Positions 8,103-15,337 of a DNA stretch of 36,883 bases are shown piece after piece. A program made the translations under genes and the position numbers. The DNA comes from an uncultured Bacteroides sp. (GTDB taxonomy: Bacteria > Bacteroidota > Bacteroidia > Bacteroidales > Bacteroidaceae), in contig URWA01000031.1 in the NCBI GenBank assembly GCA_900551445.1, positions 1-36,883 on the forward strand. Reading direction: 5' to 3'. Numbering within the stretch: the stretch's first letter is position 1; the number at the start of each line of letters is the position of its first letter. Below the pieces are notes generated by a model that was given only the letters and a program-made list of their open reading frames with translations, was not told the origin of the DNA and did no database searches.

Positions 8103-9023
8103 TTATTCCGACATATTCTTGATATAAGGAAGTTCCGGCAACTCATGGAAACCGTAAAAACGACGGGCGTTCTCTCCAAGAAACAGGGATTTCTCCTCGT
8201 CTGTCAGTTCCTCTGACTTGCTCACGAAATCATACGACATCCGATACGTAATGGCCGTAATCGTACGCGGATAGTCCGACCCCCACATCAGTTTTTCAAA
8301 GCCGGCCAGATCGGCCGCCTCGCGGATGGCCTTTATTGCCCCCTTGAACGGGTAAAACTCGTCGTTGAACAGCCAGGTGATGCCGCCCGATTCGATACGC
8401 ACATTCGGATGACACGCCAACTTAATCTGTTCTGTCCAACCGGGAGTGGTCACCATCCCGAAATGGCCGATGGCCACTTTCAGGCCAGGACATTCCTGAA
8501 TTACCTCTTCCAACTCACCCACCTGCGTAGCCCCGTCGGCCATATCAATGGACAGCAAGACGCCGTGCTGTTCCATCAGATGGAACATCTGCATCATTTC
8601 CTCACAATTCAGCCACACACGGCCCTCTTTCAACAACAGCCGCTGGGCCGGTATCTTGATGCCCCGGAACCCGCGGGCAATGAGCTGACGTGCCTGCTCC
8701 AAATACCCCGGCTTGCGGAACTCGCACATACCGCACACAAAGAAACGATTAGGATAGCGGGCAGCGACCTCCGCCAGATAGTCGTTCTGGAAACCGTCGA
8801 TAAATTCCTGTGTCACCACTGCCGCAGCTACCTGCGCATAATTCATGTTAGACAGAAATACCTCGGCACTGTTCACTCCGTCGGTCATGAACGGGGGAAG
8901 CATCTGACGTACCTCCCCCATAAACAATGACCGCCCATTCTCCAGGGTACGGACAGGCAGCCCATCGACCACCGTATCCTGCTTCAACCACAAGTGAGAA
9001 TGTGCATCTATGATTACCCCCAT
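8103..9023 (-). CDS. Amidohydrolase-family protein, probable L-fuconolactonase-like hydrolase
   Basis: This 306-residue TIM-barrel protein belongs to the amidohydrolase_2 family. The first metal motif DAHSHLW (H8, H10) is at the N-terminus; GHFG in the middle and GSDYPR near the C-terminus supply the usual His and Asp. Members in sugar clusters open aldonolactones (fuconolactonase, rhamnonolactonase), and the gene sits immediately after an L-galactose-dehydrogenase-like reductase that would make L-fucono-lactone. Function is therefore inferred from family plus context. The start is set at ATG 9023 because a strong AAGGAGGAG lies 6 bases upstream; the in-frame TTG two codons earlier would overlap the useful spacing. 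It starts 15 bases after the previous stop, so the genes are co-transcribed. Confidence 0.8.
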   Translation of the reverse strand: MGVIIDAHSHLWLKQDTVVDGLPVRTLENGRSLFMGEVRQMLPPFMTDGVNSAEVFLSNMNYAQVAAAVVTQEFIDGFQNDYLAEVAARYPNRFFVCGMCEFRKPGYLEQARQLIARGFRGIKIPAQRLLLKEGRVWLNCEEMMQMFHLMEQHGVLLSIDMADGATQVGELEEVIQECPGLKVAIGHFGMVTTPGWTEQIKLACHPNVRIESGGITWLFNDEFYPFKGAIKAIREAADLAGFEKLMWGSDYPRTITAITYRMSYDFVSKSEELTDEEKSLFLGENARRFYGFHELPELPYIKNMSE

Positions 9024-9029
9024 ATACAA

Positions 9030-9038
9030 CTCCTCCTT
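9030..9038 (-). promoter_or_regulatory. Strong Shine-Dalgarno sequence for the amidohydrolase
   Basis: The minus strand reads AAGGAGGAG, ending 6 bases before the ATG at 9023 and directly following the stop codon of the aldo/keto reductase. Such a strong match is uncommon in Bacteroidota, where ribosome binding relies little on SD pairing. It decides the start codon here. Confidence 0.7.
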
Positions 9039-9970
9039 TATGAATTAGCCCAGCTCACGCGAAACTGGTCGCCGATGATTTCCCGCACTTCACGTACCAG
9101 TTCTTCATCCATCGGCTCCTCGATATACGCTACATTCTTCTTCACATTCTGCGGATTGGCCGTACTGAACAACGTCGTGGCAATCCGCGGATTGCTGACC
9201 GCATACTGCATGGCCAGCTTCTCAATCGGATAATTTTTAGCTTTGCAATGTTCCATCGCTTTCCGGCAAGCTTCTACCAGCGGCTGAGGTGCCGGATGCC
9301 AGGCCGGTACCCCTCTCTCCGTCAACAGTCCCATAGACAACGGAGAAGCATTGATGACACCGATACCTTTCGATTCAAAATAATCCAGGAAATCCAACAG
9401 CTTGTCGTCGCACAGGCAGTGATGGCAGAAGTTCAGCACCGATTCCACCGTACCGGCCGGCGCATGGTCAATCACCCATTTCAGGTTCTCCAGCTGAAGG
9501 TCGGTAATGCCCACATGACCTACCACCCCTTTTTCCCTCAGTTCCACCAAGGCTGGCAGAGTTTCATTCACCACCTGATTCAGATCGGCGAACTCAATGT
9601 CATGCACGTTAATCAAATCGATGTAATCAATGTGCAGGCGTTCCATACTTTCGTACACACTCTCCGTGGCCCGCTTGCCGGAATAATCCCAGGTGTTCAC
9701 CCCATCTTTTCCGTAACGTCCCACCTTCGTGGAGAGGTAATACTTGTCGCGCGGAATCTCCTTCAAGGCCTTTCCCAGCACGGTCTCCGCCTTGTAGTGC
9801 CCGTAATAAGGAGATACATCTATAAAATTCATCCCCAAATCGATGGCCGTAAACACCGCCTCCAGGGCCTCTTTTTCTTTAATGTCATGGAACACTCCTC
9901 CCAACGAAGAAGCTCCAAAACTCAGGGCTGAAACTTTCATCCCCGTTTTTCCAATTTCATGGTATTGCAT
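9038..9970 (-). CDS. Aldo/keto reductase, L-galactose/L-fucose 1-dehydrogenase-like
   Basis: This 310-residue AKR has the full catalytic tetrad D51, Y56 (FIDVSPYYG), K82 (STKVGRYG) and H123 (INVHDIEF). Long stretches resemble plant L-galactose dehydrogenase (GFGASPLGSVF, HDIEFGSLDQIVSETIPAL, ISASPLAMGLLTE and WHPA in the plant enzyme as I recall it); here the equivalents are FGASSLGGVF, HDIEFADLNQVVNETLPAL, INASPLSMGLLTE and WHPA. L-galactose and L-fucose share ring stereochemistry, so oxidation of L-fucose to its lactone with NAD(P)+ is the best prediction. It lies 11 bases after the mutarotase and directly before the lactonase-like gene, which fits the order of reactions. The family also contains D-threo-aldose and pyridoxal dehydrogenases, so substrate is inferred. 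Confidence 0.85.
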   Translation of the reverse strand: MQYHEIGKTGMKVSALSFGASSLGGVFHDIKEKEALEAVFTAIDLGMNFIDVSPYYGHYKAETVLGKALKEIPRDKYYLSTKVGRYGKDGVNTWDYSGKRATESVYESMERLHIDYIDLINVHDIEFADLNQVVNETLPALVELREKGVVGHVGITDLQLENLKWVIDHAPAGTVESVLNFCHHCLCDDKLLDFLDYFESKGIGVINASPLSMGLLTERGVPAWHPAPQPLVEACRKAMEHCKAKNYPIEKLAMQYAVSNPRIATTLFSTANPQNVKKNVAYIEEPMDEELVREVREIIGDQFRVSWANS

Positions 9971-9981
9971 AGTTATTTTAT

Positions 9982-10371
9982 TTAAGATTCATACAAATAA
10001 AACATTCGTTCCATCAACCGCCATTTTTCGGCCGAACTGCTGCCGGGCGCACATTCCTGAAAACGGGCCACGTGGTCTTCCCATTCAGCCTGACGGGGCA
10101 ACTGGGCCAGACGTTTCATGGCAGTATCCCAGTCGAAATCCAGCGGCGTTTCCACAATCATGAACAGGCGGCTGCCGATGATGTAAATCTCCATCTCCAG
10201 AATCCCGACCGACCTGATGCCTTCCCGAATCTCCGGCCAGGCCTCTTCACGACTATGTATTTTCCGGTATTCCGCTATCAGCTCCGGATTGTTTTTCAAA
10301 TCCAGTGTCTGGCAGTAACGTTTGACAGGCATTCCATATTCTTTTACGCGATATCCTTCTACTTTCCCCAT
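9982..10371 (-). CDS. L-rhamnose/L-fucose mutarotase (RhaM family)
   Basis: A 129-residue protein of the RhaM/DUF718 family (usual length 100-130). The signature RKIHSREEAWPEI carries the conserved catalytic His, followed by GILEMEIYIIGSRLFMIVE and a C-terminal MERMFYLYE. The family interconverts alpha and beta anomers of 6-deoxy-L-sugars. Sixteen bases downstream of the fucosidase gene and eleven upstream of the dehydrogenase, it most likely supplies the anomer needed by the dehydrogenase from fucose released by GH29. L-fucose rather than L-rhamnose is inferred from the fucosidase neighbour. Confidence 0.87.
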   Translation of the reverse strand: MGKVEGYRVKEYGMPVKRYCQTLDLKNNPELIAEYRKIHSREEAWPEIREGIRSVGILEMEIYIIGSRLFMIVETPLDFDWDTAMKRLAQLPRQAEWEDHVARFQECAPGSSSAEKWRLMERMFYLYES

Positions 10372-10387
10372 TTCATTTTCACATTAA

Positions 10388-12031
10388 TCATTTGATAATC
10401 TTCAGTACGGGAGCAATCTGGTTCAGCGGTTGAATCGGAAGCGTCACTTGCAAGCCTTCTGCGTTACGGGTGAAACTGACCTTTCCATATCCCAATAATT
10501 CTACCCGCTGAATATCTCCTTCATAAAGTTTGCTGCCAGCAGCCAGCGACTTGACGGTCACTTTGCCATCTTCCGGCCAGGCCAGTACGGTGGCATACAA
10601 AGCTTTCGGGGTTTGGGTAAACCGGATTTCCTTGGCTCCGGCCTGACTGTAGGAACCTTCATTGAAGCCTTGCGCATTCAGCGGAATGTCTTCTTCCGCA
10701 ATCGGGCCTTCGCCAAACACTTCCCACGGACGTGTATCGTAAATGGCTTCCTTGTTGATGTTCATCCAGTCGCCAAATTCGTTCAAGATTTTCTCTTCCT
10801 TCTCATCGAAGGTTCCATCGGCCCGCAACGGCACGCTCAACAACAGATTGCCGTTCTTGCTCACGATGTCAACCAGCAGTTTGGCCACATAGGCAGCCGA
10901 CTTATATTCATTCTTCTCATAGATGGACGTATTGTAATGCCACCCGCCGATGCAAGAGCATGACTGCCAAGGCTGGTCGATAATCTGATTGGGCGCTCCG
11001 CGTTCCACATCCCATACCAATGCCTTCCGCTGGTTCTCGTCCAGAATCTTTCCGAACATCACCGCCTCCAGTTTTCCATGATGTGTGGCCATGTTGTGGT
11101 TGTAGAAATGTGCCGCAATCTTCAGTCCCGCATCACTGATGGGATAGAAAGGAGCGACCGTCACATCAAAATAAATCAAATCCGGATTGTAACGGTTGAT
11201 GGCGTCTACCGTACGGTTATAGAAGTTTGTGCAATACTCCGGAGTAGGAATACAGACTCCATTTCCCCATGCCCACTGGCGGTGAATCGCTCCGTTGTCC
11301 CAGCTGTTCTCGCTCAACGGGTGGTTCTGCGCATACAAATCCTGCGGGTCGTATCCTTCCCACCACTTGCCTTTCCCGTCGGCCTTGGTCAGCTTTCCAT
11401 CGTAAGGGATGCCTTTTTTCGGGCCAATCGTATCATGACGCTGTGAGGGTTCATACCAGCTCCACGCATGGTCGGCATGGAAGCTGATACCGAAATACAG
11501 CCCATATTTCCGGGCAGCTTTCTCCCATCCGGCCAAGATGTCTTTTTTCGGGCCCATGTTTACCGAGTTCCAAGGCTGGTACTTGCTGTCCCACAAGTCC
11601 ATGTTGTCGTGGTGATTACCCAAGGCAAAGAAATACTGGGCACCGATTTTCTTATAGAAAGCCACCAGCTTGTCGGGGTCCCATTTCTCGGCCTTCCACA
11701 ACGGAATGATATCCTTGAAACCTACCTCCGAGGGATGGCCGTAATGTTCCACATGGAACTTATATTCACGCGACCCCTCGATATACATGGAACGGGCCAT
11801 CCAGTCGCCGGAACCTTCCACACATTGGGGGCCCCAGTGTGCCCAGATTCCAAACTTCACGTTCCGGAACCATTCCGGCACCTGATAGTTGCCTTCAAGC
11901 GAAGCCCAGGTAGGTTCGAATTTGCCTTTCATCATCGGTTCGTCTTTCTCCGAAACCGGCACTTGATAAGTTTGAGCGGCCAATCCGCTGACAGATAAAA
12001 ATAAAGAAGCCAGTATGAGTTTTGTTTTCAT
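10388..12031 (-). CDS. Alpha-L-fucosidase, glycoside hydrolase family 29
   Basis: A 547-residue GH29 enzyme with a signal peptide (MKTKLILASLFLSVSGLAAQ). Family motifs are KFGIWAHWGPQ (59-69), the substrate-binding GNHHDNMDLWDS (138-149), GLYFGISFHADHAW and the likely nucleophile D289 in DLIYFDVT. A C-terminal region from about 440 is beta-rich, as in other family members. It should cleave terminal alpha-L-fucose from glycans in the periplasm or at the cell surface. It is the first gene of the minus-strand operon and has its own -7 box and operator (12063-12127). The bound sugar linkage cannot be told from sequence. Confidence 0.9.
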   Translation of the reverse strand: MKTKLILASLFLSVSGLAAQTYQVPVSEKDEPMMKGKFEPTWASLEGNYQVPEWFRNVKFGIWAHWGPQCVEGSGDWMARSMYIEGSREYKFHVEHYGHPSEVGFKDIIPLWKAEKWDPDKLVAFYKKIGAQYFFALGNHHDNMDLWDSKYQPWNSVNMGPKKDILAGWEKAARKYGLYFGISFHADHAWSWYEPSQRHDTIGPKKGIPYDGKLTKADGKGKWWEGYDPQDLYAQNHPLSENSWDNGAIHRQWAWGNGVCIPTPEYCTNFYNRTVDAINRYNPDLIYFDVTVAPFYPISDAGLKIAAHFYNHNMATHHGKLEAVMFGKILDENQRKALVWDVERGAPNQIIDQPWQSCSCIGGWHYNTSIYEKNEYKSAAYVAKLLVDIVSKNGNLLLSVPLRADGTFDEKEEKILNEFGDWMNINKEAIYDTRPWEVFGEGPIAEEDIPLNAQGFNEGSYSQAGAKEIRFTQTPKALYATVLAWPEDGKVTVKSLAAGSKLYEGDIQRVELLGYGKVSFTRNAEGLQVTLPIQPLNQIAPVLKIIK

Positions 12032-12062
12032 AAGTAGAATTGAAGTTGTGTTTTTACGACAT

Positions 12063-12127
12063 CAAATGTACGGAGAAGTTCGGGAGAGAAATAGGATTAA
12101 ACTGTGTGTTTATAGGCTAATATCGAT
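12063..12127 (-). promoter_or_regulatory. Promoter and putative AraC operator of the fucose operon
   Basis: The minus strand has TACATTTG (12070-12063), a full -7 box; no TTTG stands at -33, as expected for an activator-dependent promoter. On the plus strand TATAGGCTAATATCGAT occupies 12111-12127, 40 bases beyond the -7 box. The GH97 promoter has the same 17-mer with two differences, in the same orientation and at a 39-base gap. The adjacent AraC regulator is the obvious candidate to bind both. Confidence 0.65.
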
Positions 12128-12176
12128 ATCCTGCGCAAATATCTCCTGATCGGATGTCACTACATCGATTTCCACC

Positions 12177-12189
12177 GGCTAATATCGAT
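12177..12189 (+). promoter_or_regulatory. Second copy of the operator core near the araC-type gene
   Basis: GGCTAATATCGAT (13 bases) is an exact direct repeat of 12115-12127, 62 bases away (about six helical turns). It lies 66 bases before the AraC ATG, with a near -7 box TAATTTTA at 12228-12235 between. It could serve autoregulation or looping with the first site. The rest of 12032-12255 shows no further feature. Confidence 0.5.
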
Positions 12190-12255
12190 TATTGAAGGAA
12201 GCATGCGGAAAAGAAAAAATAATCCTGTAATTTTATTGCGAAAAACCCTTTGCTT

Positions 12256-13110
12256 ATGAACCTTCAAGTAGAACAACTGCACCCGCTGGTCTTAAATGTG
12301 GGATTAGCCATTCATAATTCTGACTGGAACTGGAAGAATGTCAACAGTCCGTTTACACGTTTGTATTATGTAACCAAAGGTACAGCCCAGATAGAACTTC
12401 CCGATGGAATACATACCCTGCAACCTAATCACATGTATTTTGTACCGGCATTTACGGTACACACCAATATCTGCGACTCACATTTCGAACACTACTACCT
12501 GCATATCTACGAAGACCACTATTCGGAAGACGACTGGCTGGAACACTGGAAGTTTCCGATAGAAATAGAAGGGGGACCGCTTGACCTGGCACTTTTCCAG
12601 CGCCTGTGTGAAATCAACCCGCACATGATGCTTCCGAAATCCGACCCTACCACCTACGACAACAATCCGACCCTCATGCGCAACCTGCTCCGGAACCGGC
12701 AAAGGGCGTTTTACGATAAGGTGGAATCAAGGGGAATCGTGCTGCAACTGCTGTCGCATTTTCTGAAACATGCCCAGCCCAAAACCGAAATGGAAGACAA
12801 CCGGATTGTCAAAACCGTACGTTACATCCACAAACATATCACCGAAACGATTGAACTGGAAAAACTGGCCGAAATAGCCTGTCTGTCCAAGGACCATTTT
12901 ATCCGGCTCTTCAAGAAAGGAATGGGAACCACTCCCCTGCAATATATCAACCAAAAGAAAATAGAAAAAGCGCAGCTGCTTCTGATCACAGAAGAACTGG
13001 CAGTCAAAGAAATTGCCTTCCGGCTGGCCTTTGAGGATTATTCTTATTTCAACCGCCTGTTCAAAAAAATAACCGGCGTGACTCCTCAGGAATACCGCCG
13101 GCTATACTGA
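12256..13110 (+). CDS. AraC-family transcriptional regulator
   Basis: A 284-residue one-component activator. The N-terminal half is a cupin-like sugar-sensing domain (TRLYYVTKGTAQIELPDG, then HMYFVPAFTVH). The C-terminal AraC DNA-binding domain has both helix-turn-helix motifs: TIELEKLAEIACLSKDHFIR and VKEIAFRLAFEDYSYFNRLF, ending GVTPQEYRR. No membrane segment, so it senses a cytoplasmic ligand, plausibly fucose or a pathway intermediate (inference). It is divergent from the fucose operon and convergent with GH97, and matching operator-like sequences lie before both. The true start is ATG 12256; the TTG two codons upstream is not needed. Confidence 0.9.
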   Translation: MNLQVEQLHPLVLNVGLAIHNSDWNWKNVNSPFTRLYYVTKGTAQIELPDGIHTLQPNHMYFVPAFTVHTNICDSHFEHYYLHIYEDHYSEDDWLEHWKFPIEIEGGPLDLALFQRLCEINPHMMLPKSDPTTYDNNPTLMRNLLRNRQRAFYDKVESRGIVLQLLSHFLKHAQPKTEMEDNRIVKTVRYIHKHITETIELEKLAEIACLSKDHFIRLFKKGMGTTPLQYINQKKIEKAQLLLITEELAVKEIAFRLAFEDYSYFNRLFKKITGVTPQEYRRLY

Positions 13111-13131
13111 AAACCTACACTTTTACACACA

Positions 13132-15024
13132 TTAAGGATCCACCTCCACTGTCATCACAAACCCGCCTCGCGGAAGACAGTCCACCTGCATGTTCTTTTC
13201 CGTACCCGAGAGTTTGCAGATGGTAAACAGGTTGCTTTTCTGACCGTCGGCATACAAGGTGATTCCTTTGATATTTTCGGGGATGAAACTCAAATCCACC
13301 GTAAGCGGCATAGGCTCGTTAGTTCCGTTCAATCCACCGATATACCAGCAATTACCATTTTTACGAGCCATGACCACATGGTGGGACGGATAGCCGCCGA
13401 GCAATTTCGTATCTTCCCAGACAGTGGGCAGAGAAGAGATGAACGAACGTACTTCAGCCGGCTGCGCATGATAGCCTTCCGGCCGGTCGGCCAGGTGTTG
13501 AAGAGCCGATTCAAAAACTACCAGCAAAGCCAGTTCATGCCCGTTGGAAGTGAGATGCGGATGCTGCGAATCGGTAAAGGTACAAGGGGTGTAGTCCATC
13601 GGCCCCACCACGTTCCGGGTAAAAGGCAGCGTGCAGTTGTGCCAGGCCGCACTATCTGTCAGCACTTCCTTGTTGTTGTACCATTCCGCTCCATACACGC
13701 CTTCCACCGACATCATGTGAGGATATGTACGTTGCCAGCCACGGGGAATGGTAGCCCCGTGAAAGTTGACCATCAAATGATACTTTGCCGCATCTTCCAG
13801 GATATCCATAAAATAATTCATCACCGAAGTGCTGTCCGGATGGAAAAAGTCGACTTTTATGCCTTTCACGCCCACCGATTCCAGCCAGGCGAACTCCTTC
13901 CGGCGTGTTTCCGGCTTGTTCAAGCGGTACAAAGGGCCGTACAGGCACCAGGCAGTGGAAGAATTATACCACAACAAAGGAGAAACCTGTTTCTCTTTCG
14001 CATAACGCAAGGCATCGTCCACATTACCTCCGTTCGCCATTTCATCCCACTCCGCATCAATCAGGACGTATGGGAGATGGAAATCGGCCGCAAAATCAAT
14101 GTATTTCTTCACAATCTGGTAATCATTCGAACCATGGTTGTAAGCCCAGTAAATCCAGGAAACCACTCCCGGTTTAATCCAGGACACATCCGTCAGACGG
14201 CAAGGCTCACTGACATCCGTAACCAAAGTGGATTCCACCACATCGGCCAAGGAACCGATGATGGCCACACGCCAGGGAGAGCACCATTTGCCGGAAACCT
14301 TTGCCGGCTGGGCCATTTCCACCTGATAGGCAGACTCGCCGGAAGCGTTGTTCAGCCAGGAACCACAGTTGCCTCTCCCGATATTGGCCTCCGAAACCAG
14401 TGTAAACACGTTATCCGAGACCTCAAACAAAGCCGGAAATCCCCATTGGTTTCTGGAATAATCGGCCACACGACCTTTATTCTTCAAATAAAAATCTTCA
14501 TACGCCTGACTCAGCTTCTGGGTCCAGCGGGTAATGCCGTCCTGAAACTGGAAAGTGGTCTTTTCTCCGGCAATGCCTGTGGCTTCCTTCAATTCAGGAA
14601 GCACATAACGAAAGGCAATGCCGTCGTCATATACCCGGAATTCCAGGTCAAGCCCCACATTCCGGCCATTCTTGAAATGGAAGACCTGCTGGTTCCCCTG
14701 ATTCGTGCAATGGCGGCGCTTGCCCGTCACCATCGTGTAATCTTCTTCCACCGGAACGACTGGAGAAGAACCCACATACACAAAATCAGTGTCAGCCTGC
14801 AGGAGTTGAAGCCCCCCACTATTTATATGGACCACCGGAACGACTTCATCCCTTTTTTTATAAGACACCTTGAACTCCTTTGCAGAAGGGACACCACTCA
14901 CCATAATCTTGCCGTTGGGAGAACGCAATTCATCACTTGCCCTTCCAGATACTCCGATTAGGAACATGCATACCAAACACACGTATGCCTTCCATTGATT
15001 AGACTTTCTTAGGTTATACATCAT
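13132..15024 (-). CDS. Glycoside hydrolase family 97, retaining (alpha-galactosidase-type)
   Basis: A 630-residue GH97 enzyme with a signal peptide ending near GVSGRAS. The N-terminal beta-sandwich, central (beta/alpha)8 barrel and C-terminal beta domain have the usual lengths. GIKVDFFHPD gives D392 as the nucleophile and SVEGVYGAEW gives E447 as acid/base. The 55-residue spacing equals that of D415 and E470 in the retaining alpha-galactosidase BtGal97b, as I recall it; inverting SusB-type glucosidases use glutamates instead. So alpha-galactosidase, or a related retaining activity such as beta-L-arabinopyranosidase, is predicted. It ends 21 bases from the convergent AraC gene and shares its promoter architecture with the fucose operon, suggesting joint use on a fucose- and galactose-capped glycan. 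Confidence 0.88.
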   Translation of the reverse strand: MMYNLRKSNQWKAYVCLVCMFLIGVSGRASDELRSPNGKIMVSGVPSAKEFKVSYKKRDEVVPVVHINSGGLQLLQADTDFVYVGSSPVVPVEEDYTMVTGKRRHCTNQGNQQVFHFKNGRNVGLDLEFRVYDDGIAFRYVLPELKEATGIAGEKTTFQFQDGITRWTQKLSQAYEDFYLKNKGRVADYSRNQWGFPALFEVSDNVFTLVSEANIGRGNCGSWLNNASGESAYQVEMAQPAKVSGKWCSPWRVAIIGSLADVVESTLVTDVSEPCRLTDVSWIKPGVVSWIYWAYNHGSNDYQIVKKYIDFAADFHLPYVLIDAEWDEMANGGNVDDALRYAKEKQVSPLLWYNSSTAWCLYGPLYRLNKPETRRKEFAWLESVGVKGIKVDFFHPDSTSVMNYFMDILEDAAKYHLMVNFHGATIPRGWQRTYPHMMSVEGVYGAEWYNNKEVLTDSAAWHNCTLPFTRNVVGPMDYTPCTFTDSQHPHLTSNGHELALLVVFESALQHLADRPEGYHAQPAEVRSFISSLPTVWEDTKLLGGYPSHHVVMARKNGNCWYIGGLNGTNEPMPLTVDLSFIPENIKGITLYADGQKSNLFTICKLSGTEKNMQVDCLPRGGFVMTVEVDP

Positions 15025-15044
15025 TTTCTCATTTAACTTGTTTG

Positions 15045-15108
15045 CAAAATTATCCGTTCTTACGTGAAATGAATTGAATAAAACTGTTTTATATAGGACA
15101 ATATCGAT
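15045..15108 (-). promoter_or_regulatory. Promoter and putative AraC operator of the GH97 gene
   Basis: The minus strand has TAATTTTG (15052-15045), a full -7 box, 21 bases before the ATG, with no TTTG at -33. TATAGGACAATATCGAT lies at 15092-15108 on the plus strand, 15 of 17 identical to 12111-12127. The gap to the -7 box is 39 bases, against 40 at the fucose operon. AAACTGT also precedes both operators. Confidence 0.65.
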
Positions 15109-15215
15109 TTACAATTTGATACAAGTGTGCTCTGTCCACTTCCTTCTGCCCCAAGTCTCTCCCTCTTGACAATATTCCAACCAGCTTTTTCCCATTTAAC
15201 AAAACAGGACAATAT
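15095..15215. repeat. Repeated GACAATAT motifs between GH97 and the lipoprotein gene
   Basis: AGGACAATAT occurs at 15095-15104 and again exactly at 15206-15215, and the 8-base core GACAATAT also at 15168-15175. The first copy is inside the GH97 operator. All are in the same orientation. They may be extra regulator half-sites; A/T-rich coincidence is possible. The remaining part of the 313-base gap 15025-15337 holds the two divergent promoters. Confidence 0.4.
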
Positions 15216-15299
15216 GAAACACAGCTTGATAAACCGCATATCACAATATAATTTTATATAAAACTTACTCCAAAAGAGAGGAATCGAAGAAAAACTTTC

Positions 15300-15307
15300 T
15301 ACTTTTG
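15300..15307 (+). promoter_or_regulatory. Putative -7 box of the DUF6242-like lipoprotein gene
   Basis: TACTTTTG matches TAnnTTTG and lies 30 bases before the ATG at 15338. No clear TTTG stands at -33. Because it sits before 15338 but overlaps the more upstream in-frame codon at 15305, it supports the downstream start. Confidence 0.55.
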
Positions 15308-15337
15308 CAACTTGTAATTAAAAGAACTCATTTGCAG

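Noticed and set aside
13378..14961. Long open frame on the plus strand opposite the GH97 gene
   Set aside because: Antisense shadow: composition is His/Arg/Gln-rich with no motif, while the minus strand encodes a full GH97 enzyme with signal peptide and promoter.
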